Notes under the pieces: generated by a model | What the model saw: the letters and a program-made list of their open reading frames with translations, nothing else | What the model was told of the DNA's origin: nothing | The model's database searches: none | Part shown: piece by piece, positions 1 through 5,709 of the stretch | How the letters are laid out: each line of letters begins with the position of its first letter | How positions within the stretch are numbered: the first letter of the stretch is position 1 | DNA from: JACJXF01 sp964349045 | GTDB lineage: Bacteria; Bacteroidota; Bacteroidia; Bacteroidales; GCA-2748055 | DNA: 5,709 bases | Assembly: GCA_964349045.1 (NCBI GenBank) | Contig: CAYGFI010000243.1 | Coordinates: 1 to 5,709 of the forward strand | Reading direction: 5' to 3' | Program-made: the position numbers and the translations under genes

Positions 1-153
1 ATCAGTTCGGGTTGACTTTAGCAGTTTATTAAAACGTTTAATTAAAAGCGATTTCTTGAGTTCATTAAATAGCTCCAATTTATCATTGTCGTCAAGTTGA
101 TTGATGATTTTAAAAAACTGATTTTTATCTAATTCTATATTAATTGCTTTCAT
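1..153 (-). CDS. Small charged protein, 5' part only; possible antitoxin of a type II toxin-antitoxin pair
   Basis: An open frame starts at ATG 151-153 and reads leftwards without a stop through base 1, giving 51 visible residues that begin MKAINIELDKNQFFKIINQL. The 3' end is outside the window. The visible part is rich in Lys, Asp, Asn and Leu and should be largely helical (a stretch DDNDKLELFNELKKSLL, then KRFNKLLKSTRTD). It has no signal peptide or membrane segment. The start is supported by an A-rich leader and a Bacteroidota-type promoter just upstream. From memory, Bacteroidota genomes carry many small proteins of this type (hydrophobic/acidic N-terminus, then a 'KRFNKLLKS..TD' helix) directly upstream of PIN-domain toxins, so an antitoxin role is plausible. 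That is inference: no domain can be proven from 51 residues and no toxin gene is visible. It lies on the same strand as the polysaccharide genes but appears to be a separate transcription unit. Confidence 0.6.
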   Translation of the reverse strand, partial: MKAINIELDKNQFFKIINQLDDNDKLELFNELKKSLLIKRFNKLLKSTRTD

Positions 154-174
154 TTTTTTATCTTTTTTTTAAGG

Positions 175-205
175 CAAATTTAATCAATAACCAGATGCAA
201 AGCAA
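175..205 (-). promoter_or_regulatory. Candidate Bacteroidota sigma-type promoter for the small 5'-partial gene
   Basis: On the minus strand TAAATTTG (175-182) matches the Bacteroidota -7 consensus TAnnTTTG exactly. A TTG (203-205) lies 20 bp upstream as the -33 element, within the spacing normal for this class. Transcription would begin roughly at 166-171, leaving a short, very A-rich leader before the ATG at 153. Leaders of this kind are common in Bacteroidota genes without a Shine-Dalgarno sequence. The -33 box is the short form (ATTG rather than TTTG). The call is a motif match only. Confidence 0.45.
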
Positions 206-305
206 TTTTGTTCATCAAGTGGTTTTTAAGCTTTCAGTTATGGAGGTTTCTATTTGTCGTGGAACGCACATATAAAATGAAAAATCATATAGGTAATTAT
301 CTCAA

Positions 306-776
306 TTACATTTTATTAATTTTGTCAAGCAGCATTTTCTGATATTTTATAGCTGCATCACTGCCTTCCGGAGGCGCCCAGGGAGCAAAATCCATTTCAT
401 TTAAAGGAGAATAGGGGCCCTGTTTTGCTTCGAATATTATGGTTTCAGTAATAGGAATTAGTGTATGATAAATCCCTGGCAGTATATCTATACCATAATT
501 GCCCAGTTCGGAATTCAATTCAAGAAAATCACTTATTTTTCCATCATTTTCAAATTCAATTGCAAGAACGCTGCCTTTTAAAATCAGAATGGATTCAGAT
601 TTTTCAGGCAGAGTATGGCGGTGAGGTCTGAGGTAGGTGCCGGGGATCAGGCAATTTAGCATTCGCTGGTAGATGTCATCAAGGCCCGGGTGAAAATTAT
701 GATTCATTCGCAGGCGTGGAGATGCAGAGGCTTTTTTAAGTGTGTTTAACAGGAGGACTTCGGTTATTTTTTGCAT
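306..776 (-). CDS. wbuC: WbuC-family cupin-fold metalloprotein
   Basis: A 156-residue protein recognisable as WbuC, a small cupin found in O-antigen and other polysaccharide clusters, best known from E. coli L-FucNAc-containing O-antigen loci. The conserved N-terminal segment SPRLRMNHNFH lies at residues 19-29. Cupin motif 1 is G46-TYLRP-H52-R-H54-TLP-E58 and motif 2 is around G95-IDILPG-IY-H104, so H52, H54, E58 and H104 are the likely metal ligands. The family's C-terminal signature GPYSPL...DFAPWAPPEG spans 120-138. It looks full length and cytosolic. Its biochemical activity is not established; a role in sugar-nucleotide or glycan modification is inferred from context. It starts 5 bp after the fcl stop and ends the cluster. 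Codons in the first half (about 600-720) are notably GC-ending (CGC, CTG, GGC, CCC, ATC, TAC) compared with the AT-ending codons of the upstream genes. No strong ribosome-binding site precedes the ATG. Confidence 0.93.
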   Translation of the reverse strand: MQKITEVLLLNTLKKASASPRLRMNHNFHPGLDDIYQRMLNCLIPGTYLRPHRHTLPEKSESILILKGSVLAIEFENDGKISDFLELNSELGNYGIDILPGIYHTLIPITETIIFEAKQGPYSPLNEMDFAPWAPPEGSDAAIKYQKMLLDKINKM

Positions 777-781
777 AAGGC

Positions 782-1888
782 TCAGCTCAATTCTTTTTTA
801 TAATGACTGTAAACCATTCCAATTCCCTGTTTAAGAGAAATTTTTTCTTTCCAGCCAAGCGAATTTATTTTTTGAACATTTAATAGTTTTTGTTTAGTTC
901 CTTCAGGCTTTGAAACATCCCATTTTAGCTCCCCTTTAAAACCTGTAATAGATTTAATTAATCCGGCTAATTCATTAATTGTAAGGTCTTTACCAGTTCC
1001 AATATTAATGTGAGTGTTTTTTACTTCAGCAGATTTTGTTGAGTCAGACACTAAATCTTTGAAATCTATATTTTCCATTAGAAATACACAAGCATCGGCC
1101 ATATCATCTGAATAAAGAAACTCACGCCTTGGTGTTCCTGATCCCCAAAGAGTAAGAAACACTTTACCGGATTCTGAATGGGATATTCCGTATTTCGACA
1201 ATTCATTCAATATATCTTCACGGGTGGAATTCAAATGAATATTGTTCGTGGGCCGTTTCGCGAAATCCTTATGTATTGAATCCCAGTTGTTGTCTTCCAA
1301 ACATTTAGCCAAATGCATCTTTCGGATTAGGGCTGGTAAGACATGGGATTTTTCTATGTTGTAATTATCATTTATACCATACAAATTTGTTGGCATTACA
1401 GAGATAAAGTTTGTACCATACTGAATATTATATGATTCAATCATTTTAATTCCAGCAATTTTTGCAATAGCATACGGCTCATTTGTATATTCAAGATCTG
1501 AAGAAAGAAGGTAATCTTCCTTCAGAGGTTGAGGAGCATTTTTTGGGTATATGCAGGAACTCCCAAGGAAGAGGAGCTTTTTTACTCCTGTTAAATAGGA
1601 TGAATGAATGATATTATTCTGAATTTGCAGGTTTTCATATATAAATTGGGCCCTGTATGTATTATTTGCAATAATGCCTCCCACTTTAGCGGCTGCTAAA
1701 ATCACATAATCAGGTTTTTCTGTTTTAAAGAAGTTCAAAGTTTCCCTTTGATCAAGCAGGTTGAGCTCATCGATAGACCTGCCAAGAATATTAGAATAGC
1801 CATTCCGCTGCAGACTCCGGACCAATGCACTTCCTACAAGTCCCAGGTGACCGGCAACGTATATTTTTTCACTTTTATTCATCTTCAT
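782..1888 (-). CDS. fcl: GDP-L-fucose synthase (GDP-4-keto-6-deoxy-D-mannose 3,5-epimerase-4-reductase), long form
   Basis: A cytosolic NADPH-dependent enzyme that epimerises C3 and C5 and then reduces C4 of GDP-4-keto-6-deoxy-D-mannose, giving GDP-L-fucose. The N-terminal Rossmann motif is G13-HL-G16-LV-G19. The catalytic region FLGSSCIYPKNAPQP gives S110/S111 and C112, the tyrosine-lysine pair is Y139 and K143 (EPYAIAKIAG), and H182 is in the SHVLPAL segment. These align with S107, C109, Y136, K140 and H179 of E. coli Fcl. The substrate-domain motif WGSGTPRREFLYSDDMADA is at 248-266. At 368 residues it is about 47 longer than E. coli Fcl (321). Most of the excess is a charged insert at roughly 194-243, between H182 and WGSGTP; similar long forms are common in Bacteroidota as I recall. 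The ATG at 1888 gives MKMNKSEKIYVAGHLG; an ATG two codons later (1882) is an equally possible start. It lies 33 bp after gmd and ends with TGA 5 bp before wbuC. Confidence 0.96.
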   Translation of the reverse strand: MKMNKSEKIYVAGHLGLVGSALVRSLQRNGYSNILGRSIDELNLLDQRETLNFFKTEKPDYVILAAAKVGGIIANNTYRAQFIYENLQIQNNIIHSSYLTGVKKLLFLGSSCIYPKNAPQPLKEDYLLSSDLEYTNEPYAIAKIAGIKMIESYNIQYGTNFISVMPTNLYGINDNYNIEKSHVLPALIRKMHLAKCLEDNNWDSIHKDFAKRPTNNIHLNSTREDILNELSKYGISHSESGKVFLTLWGSGTPRREFLYSDDMADACVFLMENIDFKDLVSDSTKSAEVKNTHINIGTGKDLTINELAGLIKSITGFKGELKWDVSKPEGTKQKLLNVQKINSLGWKEKISLKQGIGMVYSHYKKELS

Positions 1889-1921
1889 GATTTGTAAAAT
1901 ATCTGCATGGCACTTTTTAAA

Positions 1922-2956
1922 TTATTTTCCAAATTTTTCCAAATCAGCTTTTGCCATGATGCTTACCAATTCCTTAAATTTCACTTTAGGTTCCCAGCCA
2001 AGTAAGGTTTTTGCCTTAGTAAAATCTCCAAGAAGTTGTTCAACCTCTGTAAGGCGGAAATAAGCAGGATCTACTTCAACTAAAATCTTACCTGATTTTT
2101 TATCACGCCCTTTCTCATTAACGCCCTCCCCCTCCCAGGCTAACTCAATGCCAATTTCTCTAAAGCTCAGTTCTGTGAATTCTTTTACTGTGTGCATTTC
2201 ATTGGTTGCCAGCACAAAATCTTCTGGTTCGTTATGTTGGAGAATTCGCCACATTCCTTCTACATAATCTGGTGCATAACCCCAGTCGCGCAAAGAATTC
2301 AGATTACCCAGATATAGTTTCTCCTGTTTACCCGTTTTAATTTTTGCAGCAGCAATAGTAATCTTACGGGTTACGAAGGTTTCTCCCCGACGCGGGGATT
2401 CATGATTAAATAGTATCCCGTTGCAGGCAAATATATTGTATGCTTCACGATAATTAATAATAATCCAATATGCATATAATTTAGCAACAGCATAAGGACT
2501 TCTGGGATAAAAGGGAGTAGTTTCTTTTTGGGGAATTTCCTGAACTTTTCCATACATTTCACTGGTTGAAGCCTGATAAAATTTGGTTCTGATTCCAGTT
2601 TCCTTAATGGCATCCAAGAAACGCAATGTCCCAATTGCATCTACTTCAGCAGTATATTCAGGTACATCAAAAGAAACTTTTACATGACTTTGAGCTGCCA
2701 GATTGTATATTTCATCCGGTTGAATTTTTTCAAGCAATCTATTTAAATTGCTCGAATCTGTTACATCACCATAGTGCAAGAATAATCTTACATCCTTATT
2801 ATGCCGGTCTTTATATAAATGATCTATTCGACTTGTATTAAATGAAGAGGAACGACGGATTATACCGTGGACTTCATAGCCTTTATTAAGTAATAGTTCA
2901 CTTAAATAGGATCCATCCTGACCGGTGATACCAGTAATTAGTGCTTTCTTCGTCAT
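1922..2956 (-). CDS. gmd: GDP-mannose 4,6-dehydratase
   Basis: Converts GDP-D-mannose to GDP-4-keto-6-deoxy-D-mannose with NADP(H) as internal hydride carrier, the first committed step to GDP-L-fucose. It is a 344-residue extended short-chain dehydrogenase, slightly shorter than E. coli Gmd (373). The nucleotide-binding motif GITGQDGSYL lies at 9-18 and RRSSSFNTSRIDHLY at 34-48 is typical of the family. The catalytic residues are T131, E133, Y155 and K159, within QASTSEMYG (128-136) and SPYAVAKLYAYW (153-164); they match T132, E134, Y156 and K160 of the E. coli enzyme. NHESPRRGETFVTRKI (184-199) and RDWGYAPDYVEGMW (223-236) are the substrate and oligomer-interface signatures. The ATG at 2956 begins MTKKALITGITGQDGSYL, the expected N-terminus, so the start is secure. 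No Shine-Dalgarno sequence is visible; the leader is A/T-rich. It follows a 307-bp gap, so it is probably the first gene of a gmd-fcl-wbuC unit. GDP-L-fucose as the end product is supported by fcl next door. Confidence 0.97.
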   Translation of the reverse strand: MTKKALITGITGQDGSYLSELLLNKGYEVHGIIRRSSSFNTSRIDHLYKDRHNKDVRLFLHYGDVTDSSNLNRLLEKIQPDEIYNLAAQSHVKVSFDVPEYTAEVDAIGTLRFLDAIKETGIRTKFYQASTSEMYGKVQEIPQKETTPFYPRSPYAVAKLYAYWIIINYREAYNIFACNGILFNHESPRRGETFVTRKITIAAAKIKTGKQEKLYLGNLNSLRDWGYAPDYVEGMWRILQHNEPEDFVLATNEMHTVKEFTELSFREIGIELAWEGEGVNEKGRDKKSGKILVEVDPAYFRLTEVEQLLGDFTKAKTLLGWEPKVKFKELVSIMAKADLEKFGK

Positions 2957-3263
2957 AATTTATAAAAATTTGTTTGCTTATACAAGTTTACTATTTCCAG
3001 AACTCCTTGATTTGTTGAGTTTAATATTCTGGACTGTACGGTTTCAAAGAGATTGCCGTGGAGTTAACTAGTGATTTCTTTAACTCAAAAGAAATGCCTT
3101 CTCATTTACCGTTTACAGCTAATAGTTGGCAGATGTTTGAATTTATTAAAATGATAAATATAGGATGTTAATTTGGAAATCTGGAAATGTAACAATCCGG
3201 ACTAATTACCATCACTCATTTAGTTGATTTACAAACAAAATATTAAGGTTGGTGCAGAATGGT
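2957..3263. other. 307-bp intergenic gap between the two polysaccharide modules
   Basis: No convincing gene, RNA or terminator is visible here. It probably holds the promoter for gmd-fcl-wbuC, but I see no full Bacteroidota promoter. The nearest minus-strand match to the -7 box is TAAACTTG (about 2983-2990, one mismatch), and no TTG lies at the expected distance upstream. Small repeats are present: a tandem TGGAAAT pair (3174-3180 and 3182-3188), a 9-bp inverted match between 2993-3001 and 3180-3188, and a GAGTTAA/TTAACTC inverted repeat (3061-3067 and 3080-3086). None is beyond chance for AT-rich DNA. A plus-strand frame is open from 3025 to 3171 without a good start and could be a gene remnant (see findings). 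Confidence 0.6.
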
Positions 3264-4169
3264 TTATATAATTTTAAAGTTCTGGAGTACATCAAGTGGC
3301 TTCAAACCCAAATCTCGCTTCGCTTTTTCGTTTGAAAAAGTTAACGATTTAGTTATTTTTTCAAGTTTACTAGAATTGATCAGAAATTTGTTTCCAATTA
3401 AGTCGCCAACTAAAGCTAAGCTTTTTGCTACCCCATATGGAATTGATCTTGGTATTTTTTTATTTAGTTGTTTTGCAATTAATTCTTCCAATTCTGCAAA
3501 TGAGGGATGATGGTTATCACAAAGGTTATACACCCCTCCAACTTCAGCTAATTTTGGAATAATACGGGCAAGGTCTTCAGCCATCAATACACTCTTTTTA
3601 GCTAAACCATTTCCAATTCTAAAATATTTTCGAGTTTTAATCCCTTTTATCATCGCTCCTAAATTTCCCGGAGGATTTTTATCTGCAATTAGAGAAGGTC
3701 GCAAAATACCCAGGATAACATTATTTTTTGAACACCAACTTTTTAAATATTCTTCTGCCTGTATTTTGCTTTGAGCATATGGCGAAGTTCCCAGCAGGGG
3801 AAATTCTTCTGTTATATTTGTTCCGAATTCAACCCCATAAACAGCAACAGTGCTTATAAATACAATAGATAGAGGCAACTTGCCAGATTGTTCAATCCCG
3901 CTTAAAAGATTCTTGGTGCCTTCAAGATTGACTCGAAAAAAATCTGCAATTTCTTTGGCGTTTTTAGGAACAACATGAGCTTTACCTGCAACATGAATAA
4001 TCCAATCAAAGTCTGATTTCAAATTTGGAATCGATGTGGCGAGGTCACAATAGAAATCATCAGTATCTGAAATTCCTATTGTTGTTAAACTGTGTTGCAT
4101 TTCAAAAAGAGTACGTGAAATAACAGAACCTAAAAAGCCAGATGCACCTGTAACAAGTATTTTACTCAT
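3264..4169 (-). CDS. NAD(P)-dependent sugar-nucleotide epimerase/reductase (extended SDR, WbpV-like)
   Basis: A 301-residue extended short-chain dehydrogenase acting on a nucleotide sugar. The Rossmann motif G8-AS-G11-FL-G14 follows MSKILVT directly. GKAHVV (62-67) and NLEGTKNLL (81-89) are typical of the group, FISTVAVYG (104-112) carries the active-site Ser/Thr, and Y131-AQS-K135 is the catalytic pair. A KSVLMAEDLARII segment (192-204) and GGVYNLCDNHHPSF (211-224) resemble WbpV/WreQ-type enzymes, which reduce or epimerise C4 of UDP-HexNAc derivatives in O-antigen loci. The substrate cannot be fixed from sequence, so I give no symbol. The start is the ATG at 4167-4169: it places the nucleotide-binding motif at the usual N-terminal position, and it overlaps the upstream glycosyltransferase stop by 8 bp (ATGAGTAA), a normal coupled arrangement. 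The same frame is open upstream to an ATG at 4307, but those 46 residues lie inside the glycosyltransferase gene and show no family similarity. It ends the upstream module; no sign of truncation at the C-terminus (RDLGLKPLDVLQNFKII). Confidence 0.9.
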   Translation of the reverse strand: MSKILVTGASGFLGSVISRTLFEMQHSLTTIGISDTDDFYCDLATSIPNLKSDFDWIIHVAGKAHVVPKNAKEIADFFRVNLEGTKNLLSGIEQSGKLPLSIVFISTVAVYGVEFGTNITEEFPLLGTSPYAQSKIQAEEYLKSWCSKNNVILGILRPSLIADKNPPGNLGAMIKGIKTRKYFRIGNGLAKKSVLMAEDLARIIPKLAEVGGVYNLCDNHHPSFAELEELIAKQLNKKIPRSIPYGVAKSLALVGDLIGNKFLINSSKLEKITKSLTFSNEKAKRDLGLKPLDVLQNFKII

Positions 4170-4911
4170 GAAAGAACTGTTTAAGTTTTGGTAAAAGACG
4201 GTATAGAGGGTAAAGAGGTGAAACCTTAATCCCATTCTGCTTGAAAGCTCTGTAACACTCAATATTTTGTTTAATGATATTCTGAATGTTTTTGCCTGTG
4301 GCGCCACCTAGTCTCATTCGAACAATAGGCTCAGGTAAATAAGATGAAGTGATTTTATGACATTCCAGTAATCTTAACATTAATTCAAAATCTGCAGCTA
4401 AGGCAAAGTCAAGATTGAATAGCCCATATTTTTCATATATTTCCCTTTTTAAAAAAAATGTTGGATGTGCCGGATGCCAACCCTTTTTAAAGGCCTCTGG
4501 GATATATTCACTAGTTCTCCAATGTCTGACAATCTGGTTTGTATTATCTTTGTTTACGTAATACAAATCGGCATAAATACAATCAACGGATGTAGTATCA
4601 AATAAAACTAAGATCTTTTTAATTACATTGTTATCAGTGTATAAATCATCTGAATTAAGTATTCCTATAATATCTCCGGTTGCCAATTTTATTCCCTTAT
4701 TCATAGCATCATAGATGCCTTTATCTGGTTCTGAAATGATTTTTAAAATCCGATTGGGGATGGATTTGATAATATTAATGGTATTGTCTTTTGATGCCCC
4801 ATCTATGATTATGTGTTCAATATTTTGAAATGTTTGTTCATTTACAGAAGTTATACAATCGCGAATAGTTGATGCGCTATTATAGGTAGCTGTGATGATG
4901 GATATTTGCAT
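4162..4911 (-). CDS. Family 2 glycosyltransferase (GT-A fold, WfgS-like)
   Basis: A 249-residue inverting-type glycosyltransferase that probably adds one sugar to the lipid-linked repeat unit at the cytoplasmic face of the inner membrane. The N-terminus MQISIITATYNSASTI is the classic GT2 start. IDGASKDNT (36-44) and SEPDKGIYDAMNKGI (60-74) bind the nucleotide, LATGDIIGILNSDD (76-89) ends with the metal-binding acidic pair D88-D89, and HPTFFLKREIYEKYGLF (149-165) with ALAADFELMLRLL (170-182) forms the acceptor and catalytic region. This motif set is that of the WfgS-like GT2 subgroup. The C-terminus has a basic/aromatic segment (YPLYRLLPKLKQFF) that may associate with the membrane; there is no transmembrane helix. 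Donor and acceptor cannot be read from sequence. The ATG lies 2 bp after the stop of the upstream glycosyltransferase, and its own stop lies inside the start of the next gene, so it is translated as part of a coupled unit. Confidence 0.93.
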   Translation of the reverse strand: MQISIITATYNSASTIRDCITSVNEQTFQNIEHIIIDGASKDNTINIIKSIPNRILKIISEPDKGIYDAMNKGIKLATGDIIGILNSDDLYTDNNVIKKILVLFDTTSVDCIYADLYYVNKDNTNQIVRHWRTSEYIPEAFKKGWHPAHPTFFLKREIYEKYGLFNLDFALAADFELMLRLLECHKITSSYLPEPIVRMRLGGATGKNIQNIIKQNIECYRAFKQNGIKVSPLYPLYRLLPKLKQFFHE

Positions 4912-4913
4912 TT

Positions 4914-5709
4914 TTAAAAGTATTCTTCGTAAACTTCATTATATAGATCTTTAGTTTGTTGATAGCAATTATCCCAGGAAAAGCGTTTGGAATTTTTGAA
5001 TCCTGCTTCTCTAAGGTCAGCTAAAACTTTTGAATCTTTTTTCAACAAATTTAGCATATCTGCAATTTTATATTCAGTAACCTTATTGATAAGAATTGCT
5101 CCTTTTCCTGCAACCTCTGGGATTGAAGAATAATTAGTACTTATTACTGGGCAACCGGCTCTTTGAGCTTCAATAATTGGAATTCCAAAACCTTCGTAAA
5201 GCGAAGGATATAGTAAGCAGAATGCATGATTGTATATCAAATTAAGCTGCTCATTGTTAATACCATTTAGTTGTTTGAACTTATTCGCTCCCAATTTTTC
5301 AATTAATAATTGATTTTCTTTGTCTGTAAGTGGACCTCCTCCAACCATTACAAGAGGTTGATGGCTTAGCTTACAGGCAATAACTGCATGATTAAAATTC
5401 TTGTATGAACTTTTTCTGTCGCCAATATAAAGTACAAATTCACCAGTTGAAAATGGGATTAATTGATTTGCTAATGTTACGCTCTTATTCAAAAGAGGTT
5501 GATAAAGATTATCCACTCCATTGTATATTACCTTTATCGTAGCTTCTTTTATTTCTGGATAAAACTTCAATAAATCTATTTTGGTGTTTTGAGATACACA
5601 AATGATTCTTATTGAATTTTTGATTGCATTGCCTTTTTGAATTAAATGGATTACTTTTGGTAATCCTCTTCGGAAATATTCATAAGTAAAATCATGTACA
5701 GTTGTTATA
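4914..5709 (-). CDS. Glycosyltransferase family 4 (GT-B fold), 5' end outside the window
   Basis: A retaining-type GT-B glycosyltransferase, probably cytoplasmic or peripheral to the inner membrane, that adds a sugar during repeat-unit assembly. The window shows 264 C-terminal residues and the frame remains open at the right edge. The first visible residues, ITTVHDFTYEYFRRGLP, hold the N-domain signature TVHDF; IRIICVSQNTKIDLLKFYP is the usual serine-threonine turn before the C-domain. The C-domain has YIGDRKSSYKNF (donor phosphate-binding Arg and Lys), VMVGGGPL, and the E-x7-E element in YEGFGIPIIEAQRAGCPVI at visible residues 171-189, followed by SIPEVAGKGAI. Family members are usually about 350-380 residues, so roughly 100 N-terminal residues are missing. 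A TTG at 5568-5570 could be mistaken for the start, but family motifs continue upstream of it. The sugar donor cannot be determined. Its TAA stop is 2 bp before the next glycosyltransferase gene. Confidence 0.93.
   Translation of the reverse strand, partial: ITTVHDFTYEYFRRGLPKVIHLIQKGNAIKNSIRIICVSQNTKIDLLKFYPEIKEATIKVIYNGVDNLYQPLLNKSVTLANQLIPFSTGEFVLYIGDRKSSYKNFNHAVIACKLSHQPLVMVGGGPLTDKENQLLIEKLGANKFKQLNGINNEQLNLIYNHAFCLLYPSLYEGFGIPIIEAQRAGCPVISTNYSSIPEVAGKGAILINKVTEYKIADMLNLLKKDSKVLADLREAGFKNSKRFSWDNCYQQTKDLYNEVYEEYF

Noticed and set aside
181..305. Search for an intrinsic terminator after wbuC
   Set aside because: Only a 4-bp ATGA/TCAT stem and short A/T runs were found; no GC-rich hairpin followed by a T tract in the transcribed direction.
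277..342. Plus-strand 21-codon frame for a short hydrophobic peptide (MKNHIGNYLNYILLILSSSI...), considered as a small membrane toxin
   Set aside because: It is very short, overlaps the 3' end of wbuC in antisense, and has no ribosome-binding site or supporting structure. AT-rich DNA easily yields such frames.
2371..2841. Open frames of 89 codons (minus, 2371-2640) and 71 codons (plus, 2626-2841)
   Set aside because: Both lie within gmd, whose catalytic motifs cover the same bases in the correct frame.
3061..3086. GAGTTAA/TTAACTC inverted repeat considered as an operator
   Set aside because: Seven-base arms with a 12-base spacer are expected by chance in AT-rich DNA, and no regulator gene is visible in the window.
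3259..3510. Plus-strand open frame of 83 codons
   Set aside because: It is antisense to the 3' part of the epimerase gene, which has clear family motifs there; the translation looks like a shadow.
4170..4307. A 46-codon N-terminal extension of the epimerase frame up to an ATG at 4307
   Set aside because: It lies wholly inside the GT2 gene, has no family similarity, and the Rossmann motif of SDR enzymes normally starts within a few residues of the N-terminus, as it does from ATG 4169.
1..5709. CRISPR arrays, tRNA or rRNA genes, insertion sequences and their terminal repeats
   Set aside because: No regularly spaced repeats, tRNA-like cloverleaf sequence, rRNA signature or transposase motif was seen on either strand.

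Overview
The window looks like part of a surface-polysaccharide (O-antigen, capsule or exopolysaccharide) biosynthesis locus from a member of the Bacteroidota. Reasons for that placement: the DNA is AT-rich, start codons lack clear Shine-Dalgarno sequences and tend to have A/T-rich leaders, one promoter-like site fits the Bacteroidota -33/-7 pattern, and the GDP-fucose synthase is the long form with an inserted segment. The phylum is an inference from these traits. I cannot name a genus.

Every supported gene is on the minus strand, so transcription runs from high to low coordinates. Upstream module (5709 to 3264): a family-4-type glycosyltransferase whose 5' end lies outside the window, then a WfgS-like family-2 glycosyltransferase after 2 bp, then a short-chain dehydrogenase-type sugar-nucleotide epimerase/reductase whose start overlaps the previous stop by 8 bp. 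This spacing indicates one translationally coupled unit. A 307-bp gap follows (2957-3263) with no convincing gene. Downstream module (2956 to 306): gmd (GDP-mannose 4,6-dehydratase), fcl (GDP-L-fucose synthase) and a WbuC-family cupin, separated by 33 bp and 5 bp. Gmd and Fcl together convert GDP-D-mannose to GDP-L-fucose, the donor for fucosyl residues. The two glycosyltransferases presumably build the repeat unit, and the epimerase/reductase probably makes another donor sugar. The role of WbuC is not established.

The cluster seems to end after wbuC. Following a 152-bp spacer with a good Bacteroidota-type promoter candidate, the first 51 codons of a small charged protein run off the left edge. 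It resembles small antitoxin-like proteins often found beside PIN-domain toxins, but the partner gene would lie outside the window.

Nothing here is clearly a new system. The points most worth a second look are WbuC paired with the GDP-L-fucose genes rather than L-FucNAc genes, its GC-rich codon use, the inserted segment in Fcl, the 307-bp junction with a faint plus-strand open frame, and the possible toxin-antitoxin module at the locus boundary.
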